Assembly: GCA_964561005.1 (NCBI GenBank)
Contig: CAZLNO010000013.1
Coordinates: 1-53,603 of the forward strand
From: CAZLNO01 sp964561005
GTDB taxonomy: Bacteria; Pseudomonadota; Alphaproteobacteria; Kiloniellales; Rhodovibrionaceae
Length of the DNA: 53,603 nucleotides
Reading direction: 5' to 3'
A program made the position numbers and the translations under genes. Within the stretch, counting starts at the first letter, position 1. Each line of letters opens with the position of its first letter. The notes beneath the pieces were generated by a model. The model searched no databases. It worked only from the letters and a program-made list of their open reading frames with translations, and was not told where the DNA came from. Positions 41,739 through 49,563 of the stretch are shown one piece after another.

Positions 41739-42466
41739 GCGACCTTGCCGCGCCGACCCCGACCTCCGTCTTTCACAGCCACGTGGGCGTGGTGCGCACG
41801 GTCAACGAGGACGCCTTCCTCGACGCGCCGGAGGCCGGGATCTGGCTGGTTGCCGACGGCATGGGCGGCGAGGCGCAAGGCGAGCGCGCCAGCCGGGCGG
41901 TGGTCGACGGCCTGGCCGGGCTGGCGGCGACGACCAGCCTGGACGTCCGGGTCCAGCAGGCCGTCGACATCCTCCAGCGGATCAATGCCGAGCTCCAGCA
42001 GGCGGTGGCCGAGACGGTGGACGCGCGCATGATCGCGACCACGGTGGCCTGCCTGATCGGTTTCGAGGATTCGCGCTGCGTCTGCCTCTGGGCCGGGGAC
42101 AGCCGCGTCTATCGCTGGCGGCGCGGCCGCCTGGAACGCCTCACCCGCGACCACAGCCAGGTGCAGGACCTGATCGACGATCAGGTCATCGACGCCGAGG
42201 CGGCCCGCGACCATCGGCTCAAGCATGTCATCACCCGCGCCGTCGGGGCCTTGCCCGACCTGGAACTGGAGCAGCGCGAGGACCTGGCGGAGCCCGGCGA
42301 CCTTTACCTGCTGTGCAGCGACGGCCTGCACGGCCTGGTCACCGACGCCGAGCTGGAGCGCATGCTGGGCGCGGCGGGCCCGGACGAGCTGACCCGCGCG
42401 CTGGTCCACCTGGCCGTCTCGCGCGGGGCGCCGGACAACGTCACCGTGGGGATCGTGCAGCCGTGA
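41735..42466 (+). CDS. PP2C-family serine/threonine phosphatase (PppA-like, T6SS)
   Basis: The 243-residue cytoplasmic product has the complete PP2C motif set: VRTVNEDAF, ADGMGGEAQGERAS with metal-binding aspartate and glycine, WAGDSRVYRWR, CSDGLHG and APDNVTVG. In T6SS loci such phosphatases reverse threonine phosphorylation by PpkA and so switch secretion off. No kinase gene is found in the window. GTGA overlap with tagF and with tssA on the other side, plus a GGAGG site, indicates tight coupling. Confidence 0.92.
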   Translation: MSDLAAPTPTSVFHSHVGVVRTVNEDAFLDAPEAGIWLVADGMGGEAQGERASRAVVDGLAGLAATTSLDVRVQQAVDILQRINAELQQAVAETVDARMIATTVACLIGFEDSRCVCLWAGDSRVYRWRRGRLERLTRDHSQVQDLIDDQVIDAEAARDHRLKHVITRAVGALPDLELEQREDLAEPGDLYLLCSDGLHGLVTDAELERMLGAAGPDELTRALVHLAVSRGAPDNVTVGIVQP

Positions 42467-44151
42467 GCGACGCCGTTTTCGAGCCCGATCCGCGGCTTCT
42501 CGCCGCCGCCGGCGAGGCGGTGCCCGGCGACGCGCCGGCCGGCATCAACGCCCGCTACGAGACCGAGTACGAGGCGCTGGAGACCGAGATCGGCAAGCTG
42601 GAGGCCATTAATGGCCAGCCGGTGGACTGGCGGCGCGTGGTCGAACTGGGACTGACGGTCCTGCGCGACAAGTCCAAGGACCTGAACGCGGCCTGCTTCG
42701 TCGCGCGCGGCCTGGTCGATCAGCGCGGTTTCGCCGGCCTGGCCGACGGGCTGACGCTGGTGCACACCCTGGCCAGCACCTACTGGGAGGAGATGTTCCC
42801 GCCCGCCAAGCGGGCGCGGGCCCGGGGCGCGGCGCTGGAGTGGCTGAACGACCGCCTGAAGCCCTGGGTGGAGAAGGCGGAGCCGGGCGAGCGCGACGCC
42901 GCGGCGGTGGTCCACGCCGCCGAGACGATGAGCGCGCTGGAGGCCCTGGCCGAGGAGAAGCTGGGCGAGCGGGCGCCGGCCTTCGGGGAGCTGCGCCGGT
43001 TGCTGACCGGCATGGCGGAGGAAGCCCGGCGCACCCTGGACGCCCAGGCCGAGGCGCGCGCGGCCGAGGAGGCGCCGGCGCCTGAGGAGGCGAAGCCGGC
43101 ACCTGCGGCGGAGACCCCGCCGAGCGCGGCGCCTCAGCCCCAGGCATCCCAGCCCGAAAAGGCGGCCCCGGCGAAGCCCGCTCCAACCCAGGCGCAAGAG
43201 GCCGCACCGGCGCCGGCCGTGGAACTGCCCGCCGAGCCGACGGCGGACGTGACCAAGAGCCTGCGGGCGATCCAGGGCGCGCTGCGGCCGCTGGCCGAGC
43301 ATCTGCGCCAGCAGTCGCTGGGCGACCCGCGCGCCTATCGCCTGCTGCGCACGGCGGTCTGGCTGCCGATGGCGCAGTTGCCGCCGCACGACGGCGGACA
43401 GACGCAGATCCCGCCAGTCGACCCAGGGGTGATCCAGTCGCTGGAGACGATGGCCGCCAACGGTAGCCACGCCGAGGTGGTCGCCCGCGCGGAGGACGCT
43501 TTCGTCGCGGCGCCGTTCTGGCTGGACTGCCACCGCTTCACCGCCGCCGCGCTGGACGCCCTCGGGCACGTGCCGGCCCGCCAGGCGGTCGTGGCCTCCC
43601 TGCGGCATTTTCTGGATCTGATGCCCGATCTGCCGGGCCTGCGCCTGGCCGGCGGGCAGCCGGTGGCGGACGATCAGACCCGGACCTGGCTGGACGCCGA
43701 GGTGCTGGGCGGTCCGGCGGCCGATTCGTCCGGGACGGGAGCGGGGCCCGCGGAGCCCTGGACCCAGGCGTTGCAGGAGGCCCGGCAGGTGTCCCGCGAG
43801 CGCGGCTTCGAGGCCGGCCTGGCGGTCTTCCGTGACGGCATCCGACAGGCCGACGGCCTGCGCAACCGGTTCCTGTGGTCCATCAATCAGGCGAAGTACT
43901 GTATGGGGTCATCACGTCCCGACGTTGCACTTCCGCAGTTGCAAGAACTGGACGATATCGCCGTCGCGTTCGGATTGGATCGCTGGGAGCCGGAACTGAT
44001 GATTGAGTTGGCGAAGAACCTTCTGCTCTGTTATCGTAACGCAAAAGTGGACGCGAATATCCAGGCCGACCGGGATAGGCGAATGCCGAGGCTTGCGAAA
44101 TTCGTGGCAACATTTGATGCGGTATCGGCAGCCGACTTGTTGAAGCAGTAG
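42463..44151 (+). CDS. tssA: Type VI secretion cap/baseplate protein TssA
   Basis: The 562-residue product has the N-terminal ImpA domain (about residues 25-140; PAGINARYETEYEALETEIGKLEA and VDWRRVVELGLTVL), an alanine/proline/glutamate linker (about 205-255), and a C-terminal half of the VasJ type (SLRAIQGALRPLAEHLRQQS, YRLLRTAVWLPMAQLPP, AQEAFVAAPFWLDCHRF-like region). TssA primes and caps the growing sheath-tube. The last 280 bases have noticeably lower GC and different codon choice from the rest of the gene. GTG 42463 overlaps the preceding stop by 4 bases. Confidence 0.92.
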   Translation: MSDAVFEPDPRLLAAAGEAVPGDAPAGINARYETEYEALETEIGKLEAINGQPVDWRRVVELGLTVLRDKSKDLNAACFVARGLVDQRGFAGLADGLTLVHTLASTYWEEMFPPAKRARARGAALEWLNDRLKPWVEKAEPGERDAAAVVHAAETMSALEALAEEKLGERAPAFGELRRLLTGMAEEARRTLDAQAEARAAEEAPAPEEAKPAPAAETPPSAAPQPQASQPEKAAPAKPAPTQAQEAAPAPAVELPAEPTADVTKSLRAIQGALRPLAEHLRQQSLGDPRAYRLLRTAVWLPMAQLPPHDGGQTQIPPVDPGVIQSLETMAANGSHAEVVARAEDAFVAAPFWLDCHRFTAAALDALGHVPARQAVVASLRHFLDLMPDLPGLRLAGGQPVADDQTRTWLDAEVLGGPAADSSGTGAGPAEPWTQALQEARQVSRERGFEAGLAVFRDGIRQADGLRNRFLWSINQAKYCMGSSRPDVALPQLQELDDIAVAFGLDRWEPELMIELAKNLLLCYRNAKVDANIQADRDRRMPRLAKFVATFDAVSAADLLKQ

Positions 44152-44223
44152 GTCCACCTCCGGCCTCGACGGATTGGGTGGCCGGTGGCCCTTTTGCGAA
44201 ACGTGGAATTGGAGGATCTGGAC

Positions 44224-44724
44224 ATGGCGAAGGAAGCCTCGGTCGCGCCGAAGGAGCGCATCAACATCGTCTACAAGCCGGCGACCGGCGACGCCCAGGA
44301 AGAGATCGAGCTGCCGCTGAAGCTGCTGATGCTGGGCGACTATCTCGGCCGGCCCGACGATCGGCCGATGGAGGATCGCAAGCCGATCAACGTCGACAAG
44401 GACAACTTCAACGAGGTGATGCGCAAGCAGGACCTCAAGCTCGACCTCAACGTCGCCGACAGACTGTCGGACGAAGAGGGCGAGGAGATGGGGGTCAGCC
44501 TGAAGTTCGAGACCCTGAAGGACTTCGAGCCCGAGCAGATCGTCCGGCAGGTGCCGGAGTTGCGCCAGCTCCTGGAGCTGCGCGAGGCGCTGGTGGCGCT
44601 GAAGGGACCGCTCGGCAACGTGCCGGCGTTCCGCAAGCGCATTCAAGGCGCGCTGAACGACGACGCGGCGCGGGAAAAGCTCCTGAAGGAGCTGGGCGTC
44701 GGCGAGAACAAGCCCGAGGAATGA
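44224..44724 (+). CDS. tssB: Type VI secretion contractile sheath small subunit TssB
   Basis: The 166-residue product is a standard TssB/VipA: KERINIVYKPATGDAQEEIELPLKLLMLGDYLG at the start, DDRPMEDRKPINVDKDNFNEVM, and the TssC-binding helix region FEPEQIVRQVPELRQLLELREALVALKGPLGN. It forms the contractile sheath with TssC around the Hcp tube. I use ATG 44224, preceded by GGAGGA, instead of the GTG at 44185. The 72-base gap from tssA could hold an internal promoter, but none is clear. Confidence 0.96.
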   Translation: MAKEASVAPKERINIVYKPATGDAQEEIELPLKLLMLGDYLGRPDDRPMEDRKPINVDKDNFNEVMRKQDLKLDLNVADRLSDEEGEEMGVSLKFETLKDFEPEQIVRQVPELRQLLELREALVALKGPLGNVPAFRKRIQGALNDDAAREKLLKELGVGENKPEE

Positions 44725-44786
44725 CCCAGTGCGGGTGCGGCCAACAAATCGCGTGAAAGGCTTTGCGCGTGGAGCCGGAGGATGTG

Positions 44787-46280
44787 ATGGCGGATGCAAA
44801 GCAGACGGCGGGCGAGGCGCCTGAGGCGGCCGAGGCGACGACCGAGGAAGCCGGCCTTCTCGACCAGATCATGCAGGAGACCAAGCTGCGGCCCAGCGAC
44901 GAGGGCTACAGCGTCGCCAAGCGCGGCGTCGAGGCCTTCATCGCCGAGATGCTGGGGCCGAAACGGGCCGAGCAGAAGGTCAACAAGGACGTCGCCGACC
45001 AGATGATCGCGGAGATCGATCGCAAGCTGAGCGTCCAGCTTGACGAGATCATGCACAATCCGGACCTGCAGCGACTGGAATCGGCCTGGCGCGGACTGAA
45101 GTACACCGTCGACAAGACGAATTTCCGCGAGAACATCAAGATCGAGATTCTCAACGCCTCCAAGGACGACCTGCTGGAGGACTTCGAGGACTCGCCGGAG
45201 GTCGTGAAGTCGGGCCTCTACAAGCACGCCTACGTGGCCGAGTACGGCCAGTTCGGCGGCGAGCCGATCGGCGGCATGATCGCCAACTACGAGTTCGGCC
45301 CCGGTCCGCAGGACATCAAGCTGCTGCAGTACTGCGCCAGCGTGGCGACCATGGCGCACGCGCCCTTCATCGCCGCGGCGGGTCCGCAGTTCTTCGGCCT
45401 CGACAGCATCGAGGGCCTGCCGAACCTGAAGGACCTGAAGTCGATCTTCGAGGGACCGCAGTACGCCAAGTGGCGCAGCTTCCGGGAGTCGGAGGACAGC
45501 CGCTATGTCGGGCTGACCATGCCGCGCTTCCTGCTGCGCCTGCCCTATGGCGAGGAGACCAATCCGGTCAAGGCCTTCAACTACGAGGAGACGGTCTCGG
45601 GCTCGCACGAGCACTACCTCTGGGGCAACACGGCCTTCGCCTTCGCCACGCGGCTGACCGACAGCTTCGCCAAGTACCGCTGGTGCCCCAACATCATCGG
45701 CCCGCAGTCCGGCGGCGCGGTCGAGGACCTGCCGCTGCACCACTTCGAGGCGATGGGCGACATCGAGGCCAAGATCCCGACCGAGGTGATGATCTCCGAT
45801 CGGCGCGAGTACGAGCTGGCCGAGGAGGGCTTCATCCCGCTGACCTTCCGCAAGGGCAGCGACAACGCCGCCTTCTTCTCCGCCAACTCGGTACAGAAGC
45901 CCAAATACTTCGGCAACACGAAGGAGGGCAAGGAAGCGGAGACGAACTACAAGCTGGGCACGCAACTCCCCTACCTCTTCGTCATCTCGCGACTGGCCCA
46001 TTACATCAAGGTGCTCCAGCGCGAGCAGATCGGAAGTTGGAAGGAGCGGGTCGATCTGGAGAACGACCTCAACAAGTGGATCAAGCAGTACGTCGCCGAC
46101 CAGGAGAACCCGGCGCCGGAAGTGCGCAGCCGCCGCCCGCTGCGCGCGGCGAAGATCCACGTGGAGGACGTCGAGGGCGATCCGGGGTGGTATCGCGTGG
46201 CGATCAGCGTTCGCCCGCACTTCAAGTACATGGGCGCCAGCTTCGAGCTGTCGCTGGTGGGCAAGCTGGACCAGTCCTGA
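44787..46280 (+). CDS. tssC: Type VI secretion contractile sheath large subunit TssC
   Basis: The 497-residue product matches TssC/VipB end to end: LQRLESAWRGLKYTVDKT, GMIANYEFGPGPQDIKLLQ, FRESEDSRYVGLTMPRFLLRLPYG, SGSHEHYLWGNTAFAFATRLTDSFAKYRWCPNIIGP and the C-terminal FKYMGASFELSLVGKLD. With TssB it builds the sheath whose contraction drives secretion. ATG 44787 follows CCGGAGG; earlier in-frame GTG and TTG codons are less well placed. A hairpin follows the gene. Confidence 0.97.
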   Translation: MADAKQTAGEAPEAAEATTEEAGLLDQIMQETKLRPSDEGYSVAKRGVEAFIAEMLGPKRAEQKVNKDVADQMIAEIDRKLSVQLDEIMHNPDLQRLESAWRGLKYTVDKTNFRENIKIEILNASKDDLLEDFEDSPEVVKSGLYKHAYVAEYGQFGGEPIGGMIANYEFGPGPQDIKLLQYCASVATMAHAPFIAAAGPQFFGLDSIEGLPNLKDLKSIFEGPQYAKWRSFRESEDSRYVGLTMPRFLLRLPYGEETNPVKAFNYEETVSGSHEHYLWGNTAFAFATRLTDSFAKYRWCPNIIGPQSGGAVEDLPLHHFEAMGDIEAKIPTEVMISDRREYELAEEGFIPLTFRKGSDNAAFFSANSVQKPKYFGNTKEGKEAETNYKLGTQLPYLFVISRLAHYIKVLQREQIGSWKERVDLENDLNKWIKQYVADQENPAPEVRSRRPLRAAKIHVEDVEGDPGWYRVAISVRPHFKYMGASFELSLVGKLDQS

Positions 46281-46303
46281 TCGCCGGGACGACGAACGGG
46301 CAT

Positions 46304-46328
46304 GGCGGCCGGCACATAAGAAGCCGCC
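46304..46328 (+). other. Hairpin between tssC and tssE
   Basis: GGCGGC (46304-46309) pairs with GCCGCC (46323-46328) across a 13-base loop in the 69-base gap. It has no T-run. It could stabilise the upstream sheath mRNA or reduce read-through to the baseplate genes, matching the high sheath stoichiometry. In many T6SS loci hcp lies at this point; here there is no room for it. Confidence 0.3.
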
Positions 46329-46349
46329 CGGCCCGACGGGGATGTCGCG

Positions 46350-46763
46350 TTGGCCGAGAAGACCCTTCTGGAGCGCATCGACGACGGCGATGCGGAAACC
46401 GAGCGGCGCAGCCAGGTGGACGCGCAGGCGGCGGTGGACTCCGTCATCGCCCACCTGGGCCGCCTGCTGAACGTCCGGCAGGGCAGCGTGGCGACGCTGC
46501 CCGACTACGGCATGCCGGACTTCAACGACCTGGCGCACCAGGACGGCCGCGTCGTCAACCCGCTGCGCGCCGCGATCGCGGAGGTGATCTCCCGCTACGA
46601 GCCGCGCCTGACCCGGCTGTCGGTGACCTACGTGCCGGACGAGGACAACGTGCTCGACCTGCGCTTTCGCATCACCGCGACCCTGGTTCTCGGGGGCGGG
46701 CGCGCGCCGGTCACCTTCGACACCCTGATCGGGGAGAAGGGCCAGGTGCAGGTGCGCGGATGA
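46350..46763 (+). CDS. tssE: Type VI secretion baseplate protein TssE (gp25-like)
   Basis: The 137-residue product has the TssE plan: TLLERIDDGD at the start, then the gp25-like domain with IAHLGRLLNVRQGSVATLPDYGMPDFND, LRAAIAEVISRYEPRLTRLSVTY and the C-terminal strands. TssE is a wedge component that nucleates sheath assembly. Translation starts at a TTG (46350); no ATG or GTG lies in frame near the family start. Confidence 0.93.
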   Translation: MAEKTLLERIDDGDAETERRSQVDAQAAVDSVIAHLGRLLNVRQGSVATLPDYGMPDFNDLAHQDGRVVNPLRAAIAEVISRYEPRLTRLSVTYVPDEDNVLDLRFRITATLVLGGGRAPVTFDTLIGEKGQVQVRG

Positions 46764-46785
46764 ACAGGGCGGAGGCGCCGCGGCG

Positions 46786-48531
46786 ATGACCTTCAACCGC
46801 TACTACCAGGACGAGCTGGCCTTCCTTCGCGACCTCGGCCGCGAGTTCGCGGAGGCGAATCCCAGTCTGGCGCCCTTCCTAGCCGAGCGCAGCAGCGACC
46901 CGGACGTGGAGCGGCTGCTGGAGGGTTTCGCTTTCCTGACCGGGCGCGTCCGCGAGCGGCTGGACGACGAACTGCCGGAGCTGACCCACGGCATCCTGTC
47001 GCTGGTCTATCCCAACTTCCTGCAGCCGGTCCCCTCGACCACCATCGTCGAGTTCACGCCGCTGGCGAACATGGTGACCGCACCGGTCGAGGTGCCGGCG
47101 GGCGTGGAGATCGACTCCGTGCCGGTCGACGGCACCGCCTGCCGTTTCCGCACCTGCGCGCCGGTGGACCTGCTGCCGCTGCGCGTCGCCAAGGCGGAAG
47201 CCGTGCGCCAGGGTGTGACCAGCGAGCTGCGCGTGACCTTCAAGGTTCTGGGGAACGCCAGCGCCGAGGATCTCGCGGGCCACAGGCTGCGCCTGCACTT
47301 CCACGGCGACGTGCTGACGGGGCGCAGCCTCTATCTCTGGACGCTGCACTATCTGGAGGCGGTGCGCCTGGAACTGCCGGGCGACAAGGTTCTGACCTTC
47401 GGACCGGAGATCGTGTCGCCCGCGGGGTTCGACCAGGACGAGGCGCTGCTGCCGTTTCCCGACAATGCCTTCCAGGGCTACCGGATTCTCCAGGAGTACT
47501 TCACCCTGCCGGAGCGCTTCCTGTTCGTGGATTTCGCGCGGGTATTGAACGCGGTGGCGCAGGCCCACGCGGGCGAGTTCACGCTGGTGTTCCGCTATAC
47601 CCGGCCGCTGGAGGAACAGCTTCGTCCGCGCGAGGACAACATCCGCCTGAACTGCGTGCCGGCGATCAACCTGTTCAAGACCGACGCGCACCCGCTGCGG
47701 GTCGACCGCAACAAGACCCAGTACCGCGTGCGCCCCGGCATCCGCGAGCCCGCGCATGCCGAGGTCGTGACCGTCGATCGGGTCGAGGGCTGGTCGCGCG
47801 GCAGCGCGCGCCGGCGCAGCTACCAGCGCTTCGAGAGCTTCAGCTTCGACAACGAGCATCAGGGCGCGGGCTACTACCGCCTGCGCCTCCAGCCATCGGT
47901 GCTGGGCGAAGGCGTGGAGACCTACATCGCCTTCATCGACCACGCCGACCGCTCCGTGGTGCCGGAGTGCGAGACGGTCGCCGTCGAGCTGACCTGCTGC
48001 AACCGTCACTTGCCGGAGAAGCTGCGCGCCGGCGACATCCATCTCGCCACCGGCTCCTCGCCGGAGTACGCCACCTACCGCAACCTGTCGCGGCCGACGC
48101 CGGCCGTCGCGCCGCCGCTGGACCGCGGCCTGATGTGGCTGCTGATCTCCAACCTCTCGCTCAACTACGTCTCGCTGAGCGACATCGCGGCCCTGCGCGT
48201 CGTGCTTTCCGCCTACAACTTCCGGGCCTTCTACGACCGCACGGCCGAGCGCGAGCAGCGCCTGCGCCTGGAGGGGCTGGCCGAGACGCGCTCGCGGACC
48301 GTCGACCTGCTGCACCGGGGCATGCCGGTGCGCGGGCTGCGCACCGAGCTGACGCTGCAGGAGAGCAAGTTCGCCGGTGAAGGCGAGATGTACCTCTTCG
48401 CCACGGTGCTGAACGAGTTCTTCCGGCTCTATGCCAGCGTCAACGCCTTCCACCAGCTCGTGGCCCACGGGGCCGAAACCGGGGAGGTCTACGAATGGCC
48501 GCCGAAGACGGGCCAGCAGCCGATCCTCTGA
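46786..48531 (+). CDS. tssF: Type VI secretion baseplate protein TssF
   Basis: The 581-residue product matches TssF/VasA: NRYYQDELAFLRDLGREFAEANPSLAPFLAERSSDPDVERLLEGFAFLTGRVRERLDDELPEL at the N-terminus, the PSTTIVEFTP and AINLFKTDAHPLRVDR blocks, and LYLFATVLNEFF-type closing helix. Two TssF and one TssG form the wedge core. GGAGG precedes the ATG. The last 37 bases overlap tssG. Confidence 0.96.
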   Translation: MTFNRYYQDELAFLRDLGREFAEANPSLAPFLAERSSDPDVERLLEGFAFLTGRVRERLDDELPELTHGILSLVYPNFLQPVPSTTIVEFTPLANMVTAPVEVPAGVEIDSVPVDGTACRFRTCAPVDLLPLRVAKAEAVRQGVTSELRVTFKVLGNASAEDLAGHRLRLHFHGDVLTGRSLYLWTLHYLEAVRLELPGDKVLTFGPEIVSPAGFDQDEALLPFPDNAFQGYRILQEYFTLPERFLFVDFARVLNAVAQAHAGEFTLVFRYTRPLEEQLRPREDNIRLNCVPAINLFKTDAHPLRVDRNKTQYRVRPGIREPAHAEVVTVDRVEGWSRGSARRRSYQRFESFSFDNEHQGAGYYRLRLQPSVLGEGVETYIAFIDHADRSVVPECETVAVELTCCNRHLPEKLRAGDIHLATGSSPEYATYRNLSRPTPAVAPPLDRGLMWLLISNLSLNYVSLSDIAALRVVLSAYNFRAFYDRTAEREQRLRLEGLAETRSRTVDLLHRGMPVRGLRTELTLQESKFAGEGEMYLFATVLNEFFRLYASVNAFHQLVAHGAETGEVYEWPPKTGQQPIL

Positions 48532-49541
48532 TCGCCGACCTGCTGTGCGCGCCGCGCCGCTACGACTTCCATCAGGCGGTCGAGCTGCTGTCGGCGATCG
48601 CCCCCGACGGCAAGGCGGTCGGCTATGCCGTCAGCCCCGAGGAGGAGCATCTGCGCTTTCGCGCCGACCCCAGCCTGGCCTTTCCGGTCGCCGACGTCAC
48701 CGGCATCGAGGTGCTGGACGGAGAGGGCCGCAACGTGCCGCGCTTCCGCCTGACCGTGACCTTCATGGGGCTCTACGGCACCGCCTCGCCGCTGCCCGCG
48801 TTCTACAACGAGGCCATCGCGCAGAGCGACGACGAGCCGAACAACCGCCGCGACTTCCTGGACCTTTTCAATCACCGGCTGATCTCGCTGACCTACCGGA
48901 GCTGGCGGCGCTATCGCCACTACCTGCAGTACCGGGACCGCGGCCGCGACCCTTTTTCCAGGCAGATGCTGGCCTTCGCCGGCCTGCTGCCGGATGAGGT
49001 GCGCGACCGCATCGCGCCCGAGCATCCGGAAAAGCTGCTGGCCTGCGTCGGGCTGCTGGCCCTGCGCTCGCGCTCGGGCAGCATCGTCGCCGCCGTGGTC
49101 TCCCGCATGTTCGGCGGCATCCGGGTGCGGGTGGAAGAGTTCGTCGAGCGCTGGGTCGCCATTTCCCCGGAGCAGCGCTGCCGTCTGGGCCAGGCCAACG
49201 CGGGGCTCGGTCAGAGCGCGGTGGCCGGCGCGCGGGTGCGCGACGTCGCGGGCAAGTTCAATCTCGCCCTCGGGCCGCTCGACTTCCGGAGCTTCCGGCG
49301 GCACCTGCCGGACGGCCCGGACTACCAGCCGCTGCGCTCCCTGGTGCGCTTCCTGCTGCGCGATCCGCTGGACTTCGACGTGCGGCTCAAGTTGCGCCGG
49401 GAGGAGATGCCGGGGCTGCACCTCGGCGGCGACTGCCCGGCCCGACTCGGCTGGTCGAGCTGGCTGGGCGACCTGGACGCGGCGGACGGCGAGGTCCGCT
49501 TCGCCGGGGAGCGGGCGCCCGCCGGCGCGGCGGCCGCCTGA
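48495..49541 (+). CDS. tssG: Type VI secretion baseplate protein TssG
   Basis: The 348-residue product matches TssG/VasB: RRYDFHQAVELLSAI, EHLRFRADPSLAFPVADV, FMGLYGTASPLPAFYNE, DFLDLFNHRLISLTYRSWRRYRHYLQY and RVRDVAGKFNLALGPLDF. It holds the two TssF copies in the wedge and contacts TssK. The ATG lies 37 bases before the end of tssF with a GGGGAGG site, so expression is coupled to tssF. Confidence 0.95.
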   Translation: MAAEDGPAADPLIADLLCAPRRYDFHQAVELLSAIAPDGKAVGYAVSPEEEHLRFRADPSLAFPVADVTGIEVLDGEGRNVPRFRLTVTFMGLYGTASPLPAFYNEAIAQSDDEPNNRRDFLDLFNHRLISLTYRSWRRYRHYLQYRDRGRDPFSRQMLAFAGLLPDEVRDRIAPEHPEKLLACVGLLALRSRSGSIVAAVVSRMFGGIRVRVEEFVERWVAISPEQRCRLGQANAGLGQSAVAGARVRDVAGKFNLALGPLDFRSFRRHLPDGPDYQPLRSLVRFLLRDPLDFDVRLKLRREEMPGLHLGGDCPARLGWSSWLGDLDAADGEVRFAGERAPAGAAAA

Positions 49542-49563
49542 CCTGAACGAGGAGACGGAAACC

